From: Chloroflexota bacterium
Lineage (GTDB): Bacteria > Chloroflexota > Anaerolineae > Anaerolineales > VGOW01
Direction of reading: 5' to 3'
Assembly (NCBI GenBank): GCA_016213135.1
Contig: JACRBQ010000134.1
Coordinates: 1-54,065 of the forward strand
DNA length: 54,065 bases
This document shows, one piece after another, positions 1-7,808 of this stretch. A program made the position numbers and the translations under genes. Positions within the stretch are counted from its first letter, which is position 1, and every line of letters begins with the position of its first letter. The notes below the pieces were generated by a model that searched no databases, had not been told where the DNA came from, and saw only the letters and a program-made list of their open reading frames with translations.

Positions 1-2
1 AG

Positions 3-110
3 AACGGGCAGGATGAGAGCCAGTTCAAGCAGGCTCTGGCCGCGTTCCGGGGAAGCGCCGTGGCGGTGTGGGATGCGGTGGGCTTTGTGGAACCGTCGCA
101 AAAAGGATGA
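3..110 (+). CDS. C-terminal end of an unrecognised protein (partial)
   Basis: An open frame enters from the left edge and stops with TGA at 108-110, giving 36 codons. The last residues read AVAVWDAVGFVEPSQKG. Third codon positions are strongly G/C, as in the window's real genes, which favours coding over chance. The piece is too short to assign a family. The gene's body lies outside the window. Confidence 0.45.
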   Translation, partial: NGQDESQFKQALAAFRGSAVAVWDAVGFVEPSQKG

Positions 111-180
111 AGCACACGCATTCCATGATAACACAGGCGGCATGGGTCTTCTGAAAAGGCGAGGAACCGATTTGTGCTGC

Positions 181-208
181 TTGACGATGACCGGGCAGAT
201 GTTACCAT
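181..208 (+). promoter_or_regulatory. possible promoter for the small lipoprotein
   Basis: TTGACG (181-186) and TACCAT (203-208) are separated by 16 bp, about 110 bp before the lipoprotein start. The -35 is good and the -10 is weak. Nothing else supports it. Confidence 0.3.
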
Positions 209-216
209 GATGCGGG

Positions 217-258
217 CCGCTGAACCACTGAAGCGCTGAATCGGACTGAAGGCACTGA
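217..258 (+). repeat. short octamer tandem repeat (CCRCTGAA type)
   Basis: Four to five degenerate units follow each other: CCGCTGAA, CCACTGAA, GCGCTGAA, then TCGGACTGAA and GGCACTGA. The array lies in the leader region of the lipoprotein gene. A single related unit (GCCGCTGAA) recurs near 796-804. Confidence 0.5.
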
Positions 259-317
259 GGCGTGCGTCCACGGGCTCGGCGGGCCGCAAGGGTTTAGGTG
301 GGGGAGAAAAAAACACT

Positions 318-602
318 ATGCGGACGAGACTTTTCTTTGGATGGATCGTTGTGCTCTGCGGAAGCCTGCTCTCAGCCTGTCGATCGGCGCCTGTGAGAGA
401 GTTCGCAGATGCAGATTTGCTGATTAGCGAAGGCGCTCTGCCCACCAACTGGGCCCTGACGGAGGACGGCGTCTTAGTGGAATTCTTCGCCAAAGCCGAA
501 ATCGATGGCTCGACTGTTATCACAATCTCCGAGCTTCAGCAGGTGGTGGAAGCGATTGACCAGAAGATGAGCGAGAACTTGAATCCCACGCCTTCACCAT
601 AG
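318..602 (+). CDS. small secreted lipoprotein, unknown function
   Basis: This 94-residue protein starts with a short basic n-region and a hydrophobic stretch ending in a lipobox (LLSAC, Cys about residue 21), so it is predicted to be lipidated and held at the outer face of the membrane. The mature part is acidic, with a likely C-terminal helix (about residues 68-86) and a Pro/Thr tail. The start ATG is preceded by a G-rich Shine-Dalgarno-like GGGGGAG. No family was recognised and the neighbours suggest no role. Confidence 0.6.
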   Translation: MRTRLFFGWIVVLCGSLLSACRSAPVREFADADLLISEGALPTNWALTEDGVLVEFFAKAEIDGSTVITISELQQVVEAIDQKMSENLNPTPSP

Positions 603-659
603 GCTTGTACTCTTGAGAAAAGCATCAGGCCCTTGCTACCTCGGCCAACGTAAACTGGC

Positions 660-803
660 GTGGAACCGGAAAAGAAAGACGAGCCGCCGCTGGACGCAGT
701 GATTCAATCGGTATCCGTATTCAGCCAACAATTGGAAGTACTCATCGCCTCACGTGTTGGCGGCGAGCGCCACGCGGCTGAACCGCCGATGCGGGGCCGC
801 TGA
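660..803 (+). CDS. possible 47-residue hydrophilic protein
   Basis: A GTG-initiated frame runs from 660 to a TGA at 801-803 in an otherwise empty interval. The product starts MEPEKKDEPPLDAVIQ and is mostly hydrophilic, with one likely helix in the middle. Codon choice looks coding, with varied third positions typical of real genes. There is no clear ribosome binding site and no recognised family. It could also be a remnant of a longer gene. Confidence 0.3.
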   Translation: MEPEKKDEPPLDAVIQSVSVFSQQLEVLIASRVGGERHAAEPPMRGR

Positions 804-813
804 AGGTGTGTAG

Positions 814-874
814 TCAGGAGTTAGAAGTTGGAACGCCATCCGCCAGCGACCAGCCACCAGCCGCCAGCCGCCAG
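814..874 (+). repeat. heptanucleotide tandem repeat, intergenic
   Basis: Five consecutive 7-bp units lie at 840-874 (CCGCCAG, CGACCAG, CCACCAG, CCGCCAG, CCGCCAG). They are preceded by TCAGGAG and TTAGAAG heptads at 814-827. The same two heptad types, in the same order, occur inside the ABC-F gene at 21440-21576. Apart from this array, the small ORF and the hairpin, I see nothing else in 603-946. Confidence 0.7.
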
Positions 875-882
875 AGTCGACG

Positions 883-924
883 AAACCCGAAGGGTCGCAA
901 ATAGCGCGAAGACCCTTCGGGTTT
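883..924. terminator. 14-bp perfect hairpin downstream of the slipin gene
   Basis: AAACCCGAAGGGTC (883-896) is repeated in exact inverted form at 911-924 with a 14-nt loop. It lies 23 bp past the slipin stop on the minus strand. It could end that transcript, but no U-run follows, so it may act by another route or simply stabilise the 3' end. Confidence 0.55.
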
Positions 925-946
925 GAGGATCGTCGTTTGTCGTCTG

Positions 947-1849
947 CTATTCCTTCTTCAAAAACCCGCTCACCAAACTCGTAAACTCCATCGGGAAGAT
1001 GTACTTCGTCGAAGGACTCGCGCCGATGGCCTTGAGCGTTTCCAGATATTGCAGGCTCATGGTCTTGCTGTCCACCGTCTGCGCCACTTTGAAGATTTGA
1101 TCGAGCGCCGACGAAAAGCCTTCGGCGCGCAATAACTGCGCCTGCTTGTCGCCCTCGGCGCGCAAAATGTTGGACTGCCGCTCGCCTTCGGCCTGCAGAA
1201 TGGCCGCCTGCTTGGTGCCCTCGGCCCGGTTGATGGCCGCTTCCTTGTCGCCCGTGGACTCGGTGACCAGCGCCCGGCGCGTGCGCTCTGCCGACAACTG
1301 CCGGTTCATCGCGTCCTGCACATCACGCGGCGGCTGAATCTCGCGGATTTCCACGTTGGTCACTTTCACGCCCCACCGTTCGGTGATCTCGTCCAGCTTC
1401 ACGCGCAGAGTCTGGTTGATGTGTTCGCGTTGCGAGAGCACGTCGTCGAGCAGAATGCCGCCGATGACCGAACGCAGGGTGGTGGTGGCGATGCCTTGCG
1501 CCGCCGCCTCGAAATTGCCCACCTGAATCACCGTCCCCGCCGGATCGACGACTTTGTAATACCACAGGAAGTCAATCGAGATCGGCGCGTTGTCTTTGGT
1601 GATCGAAGTCTGGTGCGGCACTTCGCGCACTTGCTCCCGCAAATCCACCTTCACCGCCGAGTCGACGAACGGAATGAGCAGGACAATGCCAGGCCCTTTG
1701 GTTCCAATGGCCCGGCCCAGCCGGAACACCACCAGCCGCTGATACTCCGGCATGATGCGAATGGCGTTGCCGGCGACGACGGCAACAACCGCCAATATGA
1801 TCAACCCAACGCACAGAATCGGAACGAGACCTGCTAGAATAGCATCCAT
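947..1849 (-). CDS. slipin / stomatin-like SPFH membrane protein
   Basis: The 300-residue product has one N-terminal membrane anchor (about residues 5-28), then an SPFH (Band 7) domain to about residue 200. A long coiled-coil follows with repeated RAEG-type turns (about 200-250), and the C-terminus is short and hydrophobic. This is the usual size and layout of bacterial slipins, which oligomerise on the inner membrane and organise microdomains. The gene is the last of a minus-strand run and follows NfeD, its standard partner family, by 36 bp. A good AGGAGG site precedes the ATG. Its exact client in this organism is unknown. Confidence 0.92.
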   Translation of the reverse strand: MDAILAGLVPILCVGLIILAVVAVVAGNAIRIMPEYQRLVVFRLGRAIGTKGPGIVLLIPFVDSAVKVDLREQVREVPHQTSITKDNAPISIDFLWYYKVVDPAGTVIQVGNFEAAAQGIATTTLRSVIGGILLDDVLSQREHINQTLRVKLDEITERWGVKVTNVEIREIQPPRDVQDAMNRQLSAERTRRALVTESTGDKEAAINRAEGTKQAAILQAEGERQSNILRAEGDKQAQLLRAEGFSSALDQIFKVAQTVDSKTMSLQYLETLKAIGASPSTKYIFPMEFTSLVSGFLKKE

Positions 1850-1885
1850 TTTATTGGCCTCCTAAAGGCTTGTGAAATTGATATT

Positions 1886-2515
1886 TCAGGCGTGAGCGCC
1901 TGTTCCAATACGAACGACTTTGAGCCGGAGTCCTGTGCGTTGTACGACTTGCACTTTGGTTCCGGCTGGGATTAACTCGTCGGCTTGCGCCGTCCACAAC
2001 TCGTTGCCCACTTGCACCGTACCTTCGTTCGAGATGTCGGTCCTGGCTTCGCCCTGCGCGCCAATCACCGCATCCGGGTTTTGCACCGGCGGGCGCAAGC
2101 GCACGGCCAATGCTTTGCTGACGGCAAACACAAAGAACGCCGTCGTAGCCAGCACCGTGCCGGCAATCACCCACAGCGAGATTCGGGCCGAGGCATCATC
2201 GGCGCGGAAGAGGAAGAACGACCCCCCGGCCAGCGTCAGCACGCCGGCGGCCACAAACGCGCCGTGGGTGGGCCACTTGAGCTCCAGCACAAACAGCACC
2301 GTCGAAAGCAGAATGAGCGCCAGCCCAAAGGCGTTCACCGGCAGGCGCGTGAAGCTCAACAACGCCAGCCCCAGCAGCGCCACCGCGCCCGATTCGGGCA
2401 CGCCCGTGCCGGGGCTGACCACGGCCAGCGCCAGCGCCCACAGCCCGGCCACCAACAGCAAATAGGCCACGTTTGGATTGATCAATGTGGACCACAACAG
2501 ATCGACGAATTGCAT
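1886..2515 (-). CDS. NfeD-family membrane protein
   Basis: The 209-residue protein has four to five hydrophobic helices (about residues 12-35, 42-62, 65-80, 88-110, 115-138). A soluble C-terminal OB-fold-like domain follows (about 150-205), typical of NfeD. NfeD proteins pair with SPFH proteins, and slipin lies directly downstream. There is no serine-protease domain, so this is the short NfeD1b-type form. I chose the ATG at 2515 because GGGAGG stands just upstream. An open frame extends further but overlaps the preceding gene. Confidence 0.85.
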   Translation of the reverse strand: MQFVDLLWSTLINPNVAYLLLVAGLWALALAVVSPGTGVPESGAVALLGLALLSFTRLPVNAFGLALILLSTVLFVLELKWPTHGAFVAAGVLTLAGGSFFLFRADDASARISLWVIAGTVLATTAFFVFAVSKALAVRLRPPVQNPDAVIGAQGEARTDISNEGTVQVGNELWTAQADELIPAGTKVQVVQRTGLRLKVVRIGTGAHA

Positions 2516-2549
2516 ACCCCGCCTCCCTCGGCGGCGCGCTGCCCAACCA

Positions 2550-3806
2550 TCACCCTCGGGGCCGAGGGTCTGCAGACCGTTTTTGTTCAATGGCGGCCTG
2601 CAGGGGGTCGAGGTCCGTCTCAATCGGCGATTGACGTTTGGCCTCGGCCAGCGCACTCAGCGCGCGTTCATAATACCCTAACTGAGCATACCCTATTGCC
2701 AGGTCTTTGTAAAACTCCGCCCGGTTGGGCATGGCGGCCACCGCCGCCCGGTAATGGGCCACCGCCAGCGCCCGCCGGCCATCGCGGCTGTACCCGTGTC
2801 CCCGCCGGTTCAATTCAATGCCGCCCTTCACCCGCCGGTCGGGCGCGCACAACATCCGCTCGTCGTTCACTTCAAAATCGCGATCCGAACCGAAGATGAA
2901 CGCCAGCGATGCCAGCGCCAGAAAGATATTCACAAGGGCGGCCAGAGGGCCGATAAAGTTGCGCAGCCACTCGAACACCGCCCAGCCGATATCGGCCAGC
3001 ATCGCCCCAATGGCGGCGTAATACGTCGGGCTGAACCGCACCCGCAGCCCGATGAGCAGCAGCATAAAAACGGCCACGCGCGCCACCGAGGCCCACAGCA
3101 AAATGGGCGCCCACGCGGGAGGCCACGTCAGGTAATTGCCGAACAATCGATCCAGCTTCAGCGAGTCAAAAATGTAGAAGACAAACGAATTGCGCCCCTC
3201 GGACAAAATTGACGCCACCACCACGCTTTCTGCAATCCCCAGCCCGATTTGTATCCCGATCATGTATATCGCCGTGTTCAACGTATACGATATGCTTTTG
3301 TTGCGCGTCCGTTTGATGGTCAGGCTGCGCTTGCACTCCGGGCAGCGGCGCAGTTCCTGCCGCGCCGGCGCGCCGCAATACACGCATTGATGGGGATCGT
3401 CAATTGCCTCGACTTGCTCGGGGGTGGACTCTGGGGCGTACGATGAGGGTGAAGGCGAGGGCGGGGAGGCCGCCCCACGTCCCGAGGCTGTGGCCGCCGG
3501 CGCGGGAGGCGCCGGGGTCGGCGTGGGCGCCGCCGAGCCGGGGGAAGCGCTCGTCGGGCGGCCGCGCAGCCAGGTGAGGTTGGCTTGCGCGTTGCGGTTG
3601 GCCGGGTTGATCAGCAACACGTTTTCCAGCGCGGTGATCTTGTCCGCCGGATCATCCACCGCGATGCTCAACCAGAACCAGCCCTCTTCACTCAATTCGT
3701 TGGCCGACACCACCTTGAGCAGCAGATCGCGGCCCGCCTGTTTTTGGCCGCGCTTCACTGCGTCGATACCGGCCTTCAGGTTTTGTTCCAATTCGGCGGG
3801 TGTCAT
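2550..3806 (-). CDS. TPR / zinc-ribbon / multi-helix membrane protein
   Basis: This 418-residue protein has a composite layout. TPR-like helices come first (about 1-80), then a Pro/Ala/Ser-rich linker (82-130), a zinc ribbon with CVYC and CPEC pairs (about 141-160), four or more transmembrane helices (about 175-310), and a C-terminal pair of TPRs (about 335-400). No enzymatic motif is visible. A membrane scaffold is the likely role. It sits 14 bp after the diguanylate cyclase and 34 bp before NfeD, so it may be co-transcribed with both. I do not recognise a named family. Confidence 0.7.
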   Translation of the reverse strand: MTPAELEQNLKAGIDAVKRGQKQAGRDLLLKVVSANELSEEGWFWLSIAVDDPADKITALENVLLINPANRNAQANLTWLRGRPTSASPGSAAPTPTPAPPAPAATASGRGAASPPSPSPSSYAPESTPEQVEAIDDPHQCVYCGAPARQELRRCPECKRSLTIKRTRNKSISYTLNTAIYMIGIQIGLGIAESVVVASILSEGRNSFVFYIFDSLKLDRLFGNYLTWPPAWAPILLWASVARVAVFMLLLIGLRVRFSPTYYAAIGAMLADIGWAVFEWLRNFIGPLAALVNIFLALASLAFIFGSDRDFEVNDERMLCAPDRRVKGGIELNRRGHGYSRDGRRALAVAHYRAAVAAMPNRAEFYKDLAIGYAQLGYYERALSALAEAKRQSPIETDLDPLQAAIEQKRSADPRPRG

Positions 3807-3820
3807 AAACGTGGGCGCGC

Positions 3821-4723
3821 TTATGGCGCTTCGCGCACGGTATTGCGGCCTTCATTCTTGGCCAGGTACAATGCCGTGTCTACGCGGGCAATAAAGGTGT
3901 TCTGATCGCGATCCCGTTTGGGATCGTAGCAGGCGACGCCGAGGCTCACGGTGAGCGGTTCGACAACGCCTTCAAAGTGGTGTCCCTGCACCGCCAGCCG
4001 GATGCGTTCGGCCAATGTTGCGGCGGCGGAGAGCGAGGTGTTGGGGCACACGACCAGAAATTCCTCCCCGCCGTAGCGGCACGCCGAATCGGCCAGCCGC
4101 GCCTGATTGCGCAGGATGGTTGCCAGTTCCTTGAGCACCTCGTTGCCGGTCAAATGGCCGTAGGTGTCGTTGACGCGCTTGAAGTGATCGAGGTCAATGA
4201 GCATGGCCGTCAGCGGCTCGCCATAGCGGGCCGAATGCGGCAGGGCCTGCCCCAGGTACTCGTTGAGGTAGCGCGGGTTCTTCAGGCCGGTGAGGCTGTC
4301 CACCAGCGCCAGCTCGGTCAATTGGGCGTTGGCCCGCCGCAGGTCGTCTTGCGCAAACTTGAGCCGCAGGGCGTTGTTCACCCGCGCCTCCAGCTCCAGC
4401 CCTTTGAACGGCTTGGTCAGGTAGTCCACCGCGCCCAGGTTCAGGCCGTGGCTCACGTGCTCAATCTGCGAGAGGGCGGTGACGAAAACGATGGGGATGG
4501 GGCTGGTGCGCTCATCGCGCTGCAGCCGCTCGGCCATGGTAAAGCCGTCGAGGCCGGGCATCGTCACGTCGGAGATGATCAAATCGGGCGGCGCTTCGTC
4601 GATGAACCCCAGGGCCTCGTCGCCGTTGTTCGCATGCCGCAGCAGATGCCCGTGGCGGCCGAGGATCAACTTGATCATCTGGGCAATTGCCTGATCATCT
4701 TCGACGACGAGTATGGAGGCCAT
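3821..4723 (-). CDS. response regulator with GGDEF (diguanylate cyclase)
   Basis: The 300-residue protein has a receiver domain (about 1-120) with phospho-acceptor Asp52 and the conserved Lys104. A short linker and a GGDEF domain (about 140-298) with an intact GGEEF active site (218-222) follow. An RxxD inhibitory site (RLAD, 209-212) lies five residues before it, so c-di-GMP product inhibition is expected. This is the PleD-like single-receiver layout. No partner histidine kinase is in the window. I chose the ATG at 4723, seven bases after a -10 element, which implies a leaderless mRNA. A longer frame exists but would begin upstream of that promoter. Confidence 0.92.
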   Translation of the reverse strand: MASILVVEDDQAIAQMIKLILGRHGHLLRHANNGDEALGFIDEAPPDLIISDVTMPGLDGFTMAERLQRDERTSPIPIVFVTALSQIEHVSHGLNLGAVDYLTKPFKGLELEARVNNALRLKFAQDDLRRANAQLTELALVDSLTGLKNPRYLNEYLGQALPHSARYGEPLTAMLIDLDHFKRVNDTYGHLTGNEVLKELATILRNQARLADSACRYGGEEFLVVCPNTSLSAAATLAERIRLAVQGHHFEGVVEPLTVSLGVACYDPKRDRDQNTFIARVDTALYLAKNEGRNTVREAP

Positions 4724-4730
4724 GACAAAA

Positions 4731-4761
4731 AGTATAACATAGGCCCTGAGATCGGATACAA
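4731..4761 (-). promoter_or_regulatory. promoter for leaderless diguanylate cyclase mRNA
   Basis: On the minus strand TTGTAT (4761-4756) and TATACT (4736-4731) are 19 bp apart. Only seven bases separate the -10 from the ATG at 4723. No Shine-Dalgarno fits in that space. A plus-strand TACAAT (4757-4762) overlaps the -35 and could serve azlC. Confidence 0.5.
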
Positions 4762-4810
4762 TTTGCCCGCCCATTTATTGAGACGATACCAGGAGAGTTT
4801 ATCTTTGGCC

Positions 4811-5530
4811 ATGTCCAACCGTTCCGAATTTATTGCCGGTGTCCGGGCGCAAGTGCCCATTTTGCTGGGAGTCACTCCGTTCGGCATGATCTACGGCGTG
4901 CTGGCGATTAGCGCCGGGTTGCCCACCTCACTGGCGCAGGCCATGTCGGCGGTGGTGTTTGCCGGCTCCAGCCAGTTTATTGCCACCAACCTGTTCGCCG
5001 CCGGCGCGCCGTTTGTGGTCATCCTGCTCACCACGTTTGTGGTCAACCTGCGGCACGCGCTGTATTCGGCGTCGGTGGCCCCCTATGTGTCGGCATTGCC
5101 GCTGCGCTGGAAGTTGGCCGTGGCCTACCTGCTCACCGACGAGGCCTATGCCGTGGCCATTTTGCGTTACCGGGCCGCGAGCAGTGAGCCGGTGGCTGGT
5201 GGGCACGGAGCAAGCCCTCACTATTACTATCTCGGTACGGCGCTGGCGCTGTGGGCCACGTGGCAGGCATCCACCGCCGTGGGCATCTTCCTTGGCGCGC
5301 AGGTTCCGGCGAGCTGGGGGCTGGACTTTGCCTTGCCCATCACCTTCATCGCATTGGTCGTCCCGGCGCTCAAGGATCGGCCCTCGGTGCTCTCGGCGGT
5401 GGTGGCCGGGGCGGTGGCGGTGGCGGCGTACGGCTGGCCCTACAAGTTGGGGCTGATGGCGGCCGCGTTGGCGGGCATTGCCACCGGGCTGTGGGCCGAA
5501 CTGCTGAAGTCGGAGGCTGCCCGATCATGA
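4811..5530 (+). CDS. azlC: AzlC, branched-chain amino acid exporter large subunit
   Basis: The 239-residue hydrophobic protein matches AzlC, with a conserved early segment (TPFGMIYGVLAISAG, about 21-35), a GSSQF motif near residue 52 and several further helices. AzlC with AzlD exports branched-chain amino acids and some analogues across the inner membrane. The ATG at 4811 is used here. An in-frame TTG at 4805 is better spaced from the AGGAG at 4791 and may be the true start. The stop overlaps the azlD start (ATGA). Confidence 0.9.
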   Translation: MSNRSEFIAGVRAQVPILLGVTPFGMIYGVLAISAGLPTSLAQAMSAVVFAGSSQFIATNLFAAGAPFVVILLTTFVVNLRHALYSASVAPYVSALPLRWKLAVAYLLTDEAYAVAILRYRAASSEPVAGGHGASPHYYYLGTALALWATWQASTAVGIFLGAQVPASWGLDFALPITFIALVVPALKDRPSVLSAVVAGAVAVAAYGWPYKLGLMAAALAGIATGLWAELLKSEAARS

Positions 5531-5865
5531 CTGCCCCGCAAATGTGGCTTACGGTGATCGCCATGGGCGCGGTGACGTTTCTCACCCGCCTGTCGTTCAT
5601 TCTGGCGTGGGGCAAATTTGAATTGCCACGGGCGGTGCGGCTGGCGCTGAAGTATGTGCCTACGGCGGTGCTGTCGGCCATCATCCTGCCCGAACTGCTG
5701 CGCCCCGGCGGAGGGCCGCTGGATGCTTCGCCCTTCAACGCGCGGTGGGTGGCCGGGGTGGTGGCAGCGCTGGTGGCCTGGCGCACGCGCAACACCCTGC
5801 TCACCATTGTGACCGGGCTGCTGGTGCTGTGGGGCTGGTCGGCGCTGGTGCACCGGCCTGGCTAA
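5527..5865 (+). CDS. azlD: AzlD, branched-chain amino acid exporter small subunit
   Basis: The 112-residue protein has four hydrophobic helices and the AzlD pattern, with VTFLTRLSF near residue 16 and KYVPTAVLSAI near 42. It is the small partner of AzlC, and the 4-base ATGA overlap supports translational coupling. Length is normal for the family. A far longer frame opens upstream, but it overlaps azlC and is not coding. Confidence 0.88.
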   Translation: MTAPQMWLTVIAMGAVTFLTRLSFILAWGKFELPRAVRLALKYVPTAVLSAIILPELLRPGGGPLDASPFNARWVAGVVAALVAWRTRNTLLTIVTGLLVLWGWSALVHRPG

Positions 5866-5905
5866 CGCGCCCCCGCATATCGTATAATTAGGCGCGAGGT
5901 GAGAT

Positions 5906-6325
5906 ATGCCGCAGGATAAACGACCCGCCCTTTACGACGAGAAACTGAATTTCTTTCGCAACCTTATTTTGCAGGCGCGACTGGCATGGCTGCTGTTTCG
6001 CGACCCGCGAGTGCCGCTCTGGCTTAAGGCCCTGCCGGTGGGGGCGCTGGCCTATCTGGTTATGCCGCTCGACGTGATGCCCGACGCGTTTCCCATCCTC
6101 GGGCAATTGGACGATCTGGCGGTAGTGTTGCTTGGCTTCAGCACCTTCATCAGCCTGTGCCCGGCCGACGTGGTGGACGAGCATTTGCAATCGCTGAAGA
6201 GTCCCGCCGACTGGAAAGTGGAGCCTCGCGGCGACACTGCGCCGGAGCCGGAACACAAACCGGAGACGATTGTCATCGACGGCACGTTTACCGATGCGCC
6301 GGAGCCGCCCGAGTCGGCGGAATAA
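5906..6325 (+). CDS. DUF1232 (YkvA-like) membrane protein
   Basis: The 139-residue protein carries a DUF1232 domain (about 25-95), with the typical PLDVMPD motif near residue 55 inside two hydrophobic helices. The tail is acidic and Pro-rich. DUF1232 proteins are small inner-membrane proteins of unsettled role. A TATAAT at 5883-5888 gives a short leader, and AGGTGAG serves as ribosome binding site. It follows azlD by 40 bp and ends before a clear terminator, so it can be its own transcription unit. Confidence 0.85.
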   Translation: MPQDKRPALYDEKLNFFRNLILQARLAWLLFRDPRVPLWLKALPVGALAYLVMPLDVMPDAFPILGQLDDLAVVLLGFSTFISLCPADVVDEHLQSLKSPADWKVEPRGDTAPEPEHKPETIVIDGTFTDAPEPPESAE

Positions 6326-6372
6326 ACGAAGGGCGCGGGGCTGCCCTTTGCGGTATGTGCGTTGAAGTGAGA

Positions 6373-6404
6373 GAGCGCGGGGGAACTGCCCTGCGCTCTT
6401 TTTT
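6373..6404 (+). terminator. rho-independent terminator after the DUF1232 gene
   Basis: A GC-rich stem (GAGCGC at 6373-6378 with GCGCTC at 6393-6398, plus inner GGG/CCC pairs) is followed by six T residues and TTGTT. It ends plus-strand transcription just before the convergent rimO stop. Confidence 0.85.
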
Positions 6405-6408
6405 GTTG

Positions 6409-7797
6409 TCAGGCGGCGAGGGTGATGGGTCGGCTGACCACCCGGGCGGGGGCCGCATCCACCGCGCCCGTGAGGTCGTAAGCCATGGCCCCTGTGATGC
6501 GCACGGGCACAATTTCGCCGACGGGCAGGTCGCCTTCCACGATGACCATGCCGTCAATTTCCGGCGCGTCGCGGTACGAGCGGCCCAGGCTCAGGCCGTC
6601 GCCTTTGCCCTCCACCAGCACGTTGAGCGTCTTGCCGATTTGCAGTTGATTTTTCGCCAGCGAGAGCCGTTGTTGTTGTTCCATCAGCCGCGCCAGCCGT
6701 TCGTCTTTCACTTCGGGGGACACGGGATCGCCCAGGGGTTCGCTGGGGGTGCCGGGTTCAAACGAAAAGGTGAACGCGCCCAGCCGGTCGAATTTGAGTT
6801 CGGCGGTGAAGTCGAGCAGGGTCTGGAATTCCTCTTCCGTTTCACCGGGGTAGCCAACGATGAATGTGGAACGGATCGCCAGGTCGGGCATGGCCGAGCG
6901 CATTTTGCCGATGGTGTTGTGCACCCAATCGATGTTGGCCGGGCGGCGCATGCGCCGCAGGGTGGCGGGGTGGCCGTGCTGCAGCGGCATGTCGAGATAA
7001 TGCAGCACTTGCGGGTGCCGGGCCATAGTCTCGATCTGCCGGTCGGTCACATAGCCGGGGAAAGCATACATGATTCGAATCCACGGGATGCCGGGAGCCT
7101 CGGCGGTGAGGCGCTCGAGCAGTTCCGAGAGGCCCTCTTTGAGGCCGAGGTCGTGGCCGTAGTCGGTGGTGTCTTGCGCGATGAGCACCAGCTCTTTGAG
7201 GCCGCGCGCTTCGAGGCGTTTGGCTTCGGACACAACGGCTTTGATGGGGCGGCTGACGGCAGTGCCCTTGATGAGCGGGATGGCGCAGAAGGCGCACGGG
7301 CGGCGGCAGCCGTCGGCGATTTTTAGGTAGGCGCTCGCGCCTTGCACCGCCGTGCGGCTGACGCCGTGCTCATCGGCGCCTACGGCGGCGCTCTCGGGCA
7401 GGTGGTAAATGGGTTCGGGGTAGGGGCGGGCGCGCAGGCGTTGCACGAGATCGACGATGTCCATCCAGCGACGGGTGCCGATGATGCCATCAAGGCCGGG
7501 CACTTGTTTGGTGAGTTCGATGCCGTAACGCTGCGAGAGGCATCCGGCGGCGATGAGCAATTGCCCCGGTTTTTTGGCGTCGGCCAGTTCGCGCAGGGCG
7601 TTGACCGATTCTTGCTTGGCCGGGCCGATGAAGCCGCAGGTGTTGACGATGAGCACGCCGGCCCTGGCCGGCTCCTCGACGCCGCGATAGCCGGAGCCGC
7701 CGAGCAGTTGAGCCATGCTTTCAGAGTCTACGGTGTTCTTTGAGCAGCCCAGGCTGAGCAGATAATACGTTTGAGTTTGCGTTCGAGGTTTGGGCAT
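6409..7797 (-). CDS. rimO: RimO, ribosomal protein S12 methylthiotransferase
   Basis: The 462-residue protein has the three domains of methylthiotransferases. The N-terminal UPF0004 domain carries cluster cysteines 18, 54 and 86. The radical-SAM barrel has the CxxxCxxC motif (Cys164, 168, 171). A C-terminal TRAM domain begins near 390. It adds a methylthio group to an Asp of ribosomal protein S12. The S12-type N-terminus (LLSLGCSKNTVDSE) favours RimO over MiaB. The ATG at 7797 lies 12 bp from the upstream TPR gene's stop, so the two are probably co-transcribed. Confidence 0.93.
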   Translation of the reverse strand: MPKPRTQTQTYYLLSLGCSKNTVDSESMAQLLGGSGYRGVEEPARAGVLIVNTCGFIGPAKQESVNALRELADAKKPGQLLIAAGCLSQRYGIELTKQVPGLDGIIGTRRWMDIVDLVQRLRARPYPEPIYHLPESAAVGADEHGVSRTAVQGASAYLKIADGCRRPCAFCAIPLIKGTAVSRPIKAVVSEAKRLEARGLKELVLIAQDTTDYGHDLGLKEGLSELLERLTAEAPGIPWIRIMYAFPGYVTDRQIETMARHPQVLHYLDMPLQHGHPATLRRMRRPANIDWVHNTIGKMRSAMPDLAIRSTFIVGYPGETEEEFQTLLDFTAELKFDRLGAFTFSFEPGTPSEPLGDPVSPEVKDERLARLMEQQQRLSLAKNQLQIGKTLNVLVEGKGDGLSLGRSYRDAPEIDGMVIVEGDLPVGEIVPVRITGAMAYDLTGAVDAAPARVVSRPITLAA

Positions 7798-7808
7798 TAA
7801 GAGTTGAC

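Noticed and set aside
13..210. Open frame of 65 codons starting at 13.
   Set aside because: It overlaps the better coding frame ending at 110, is rich in Arg, Trp and Cys, and runs into non-coding sequence.
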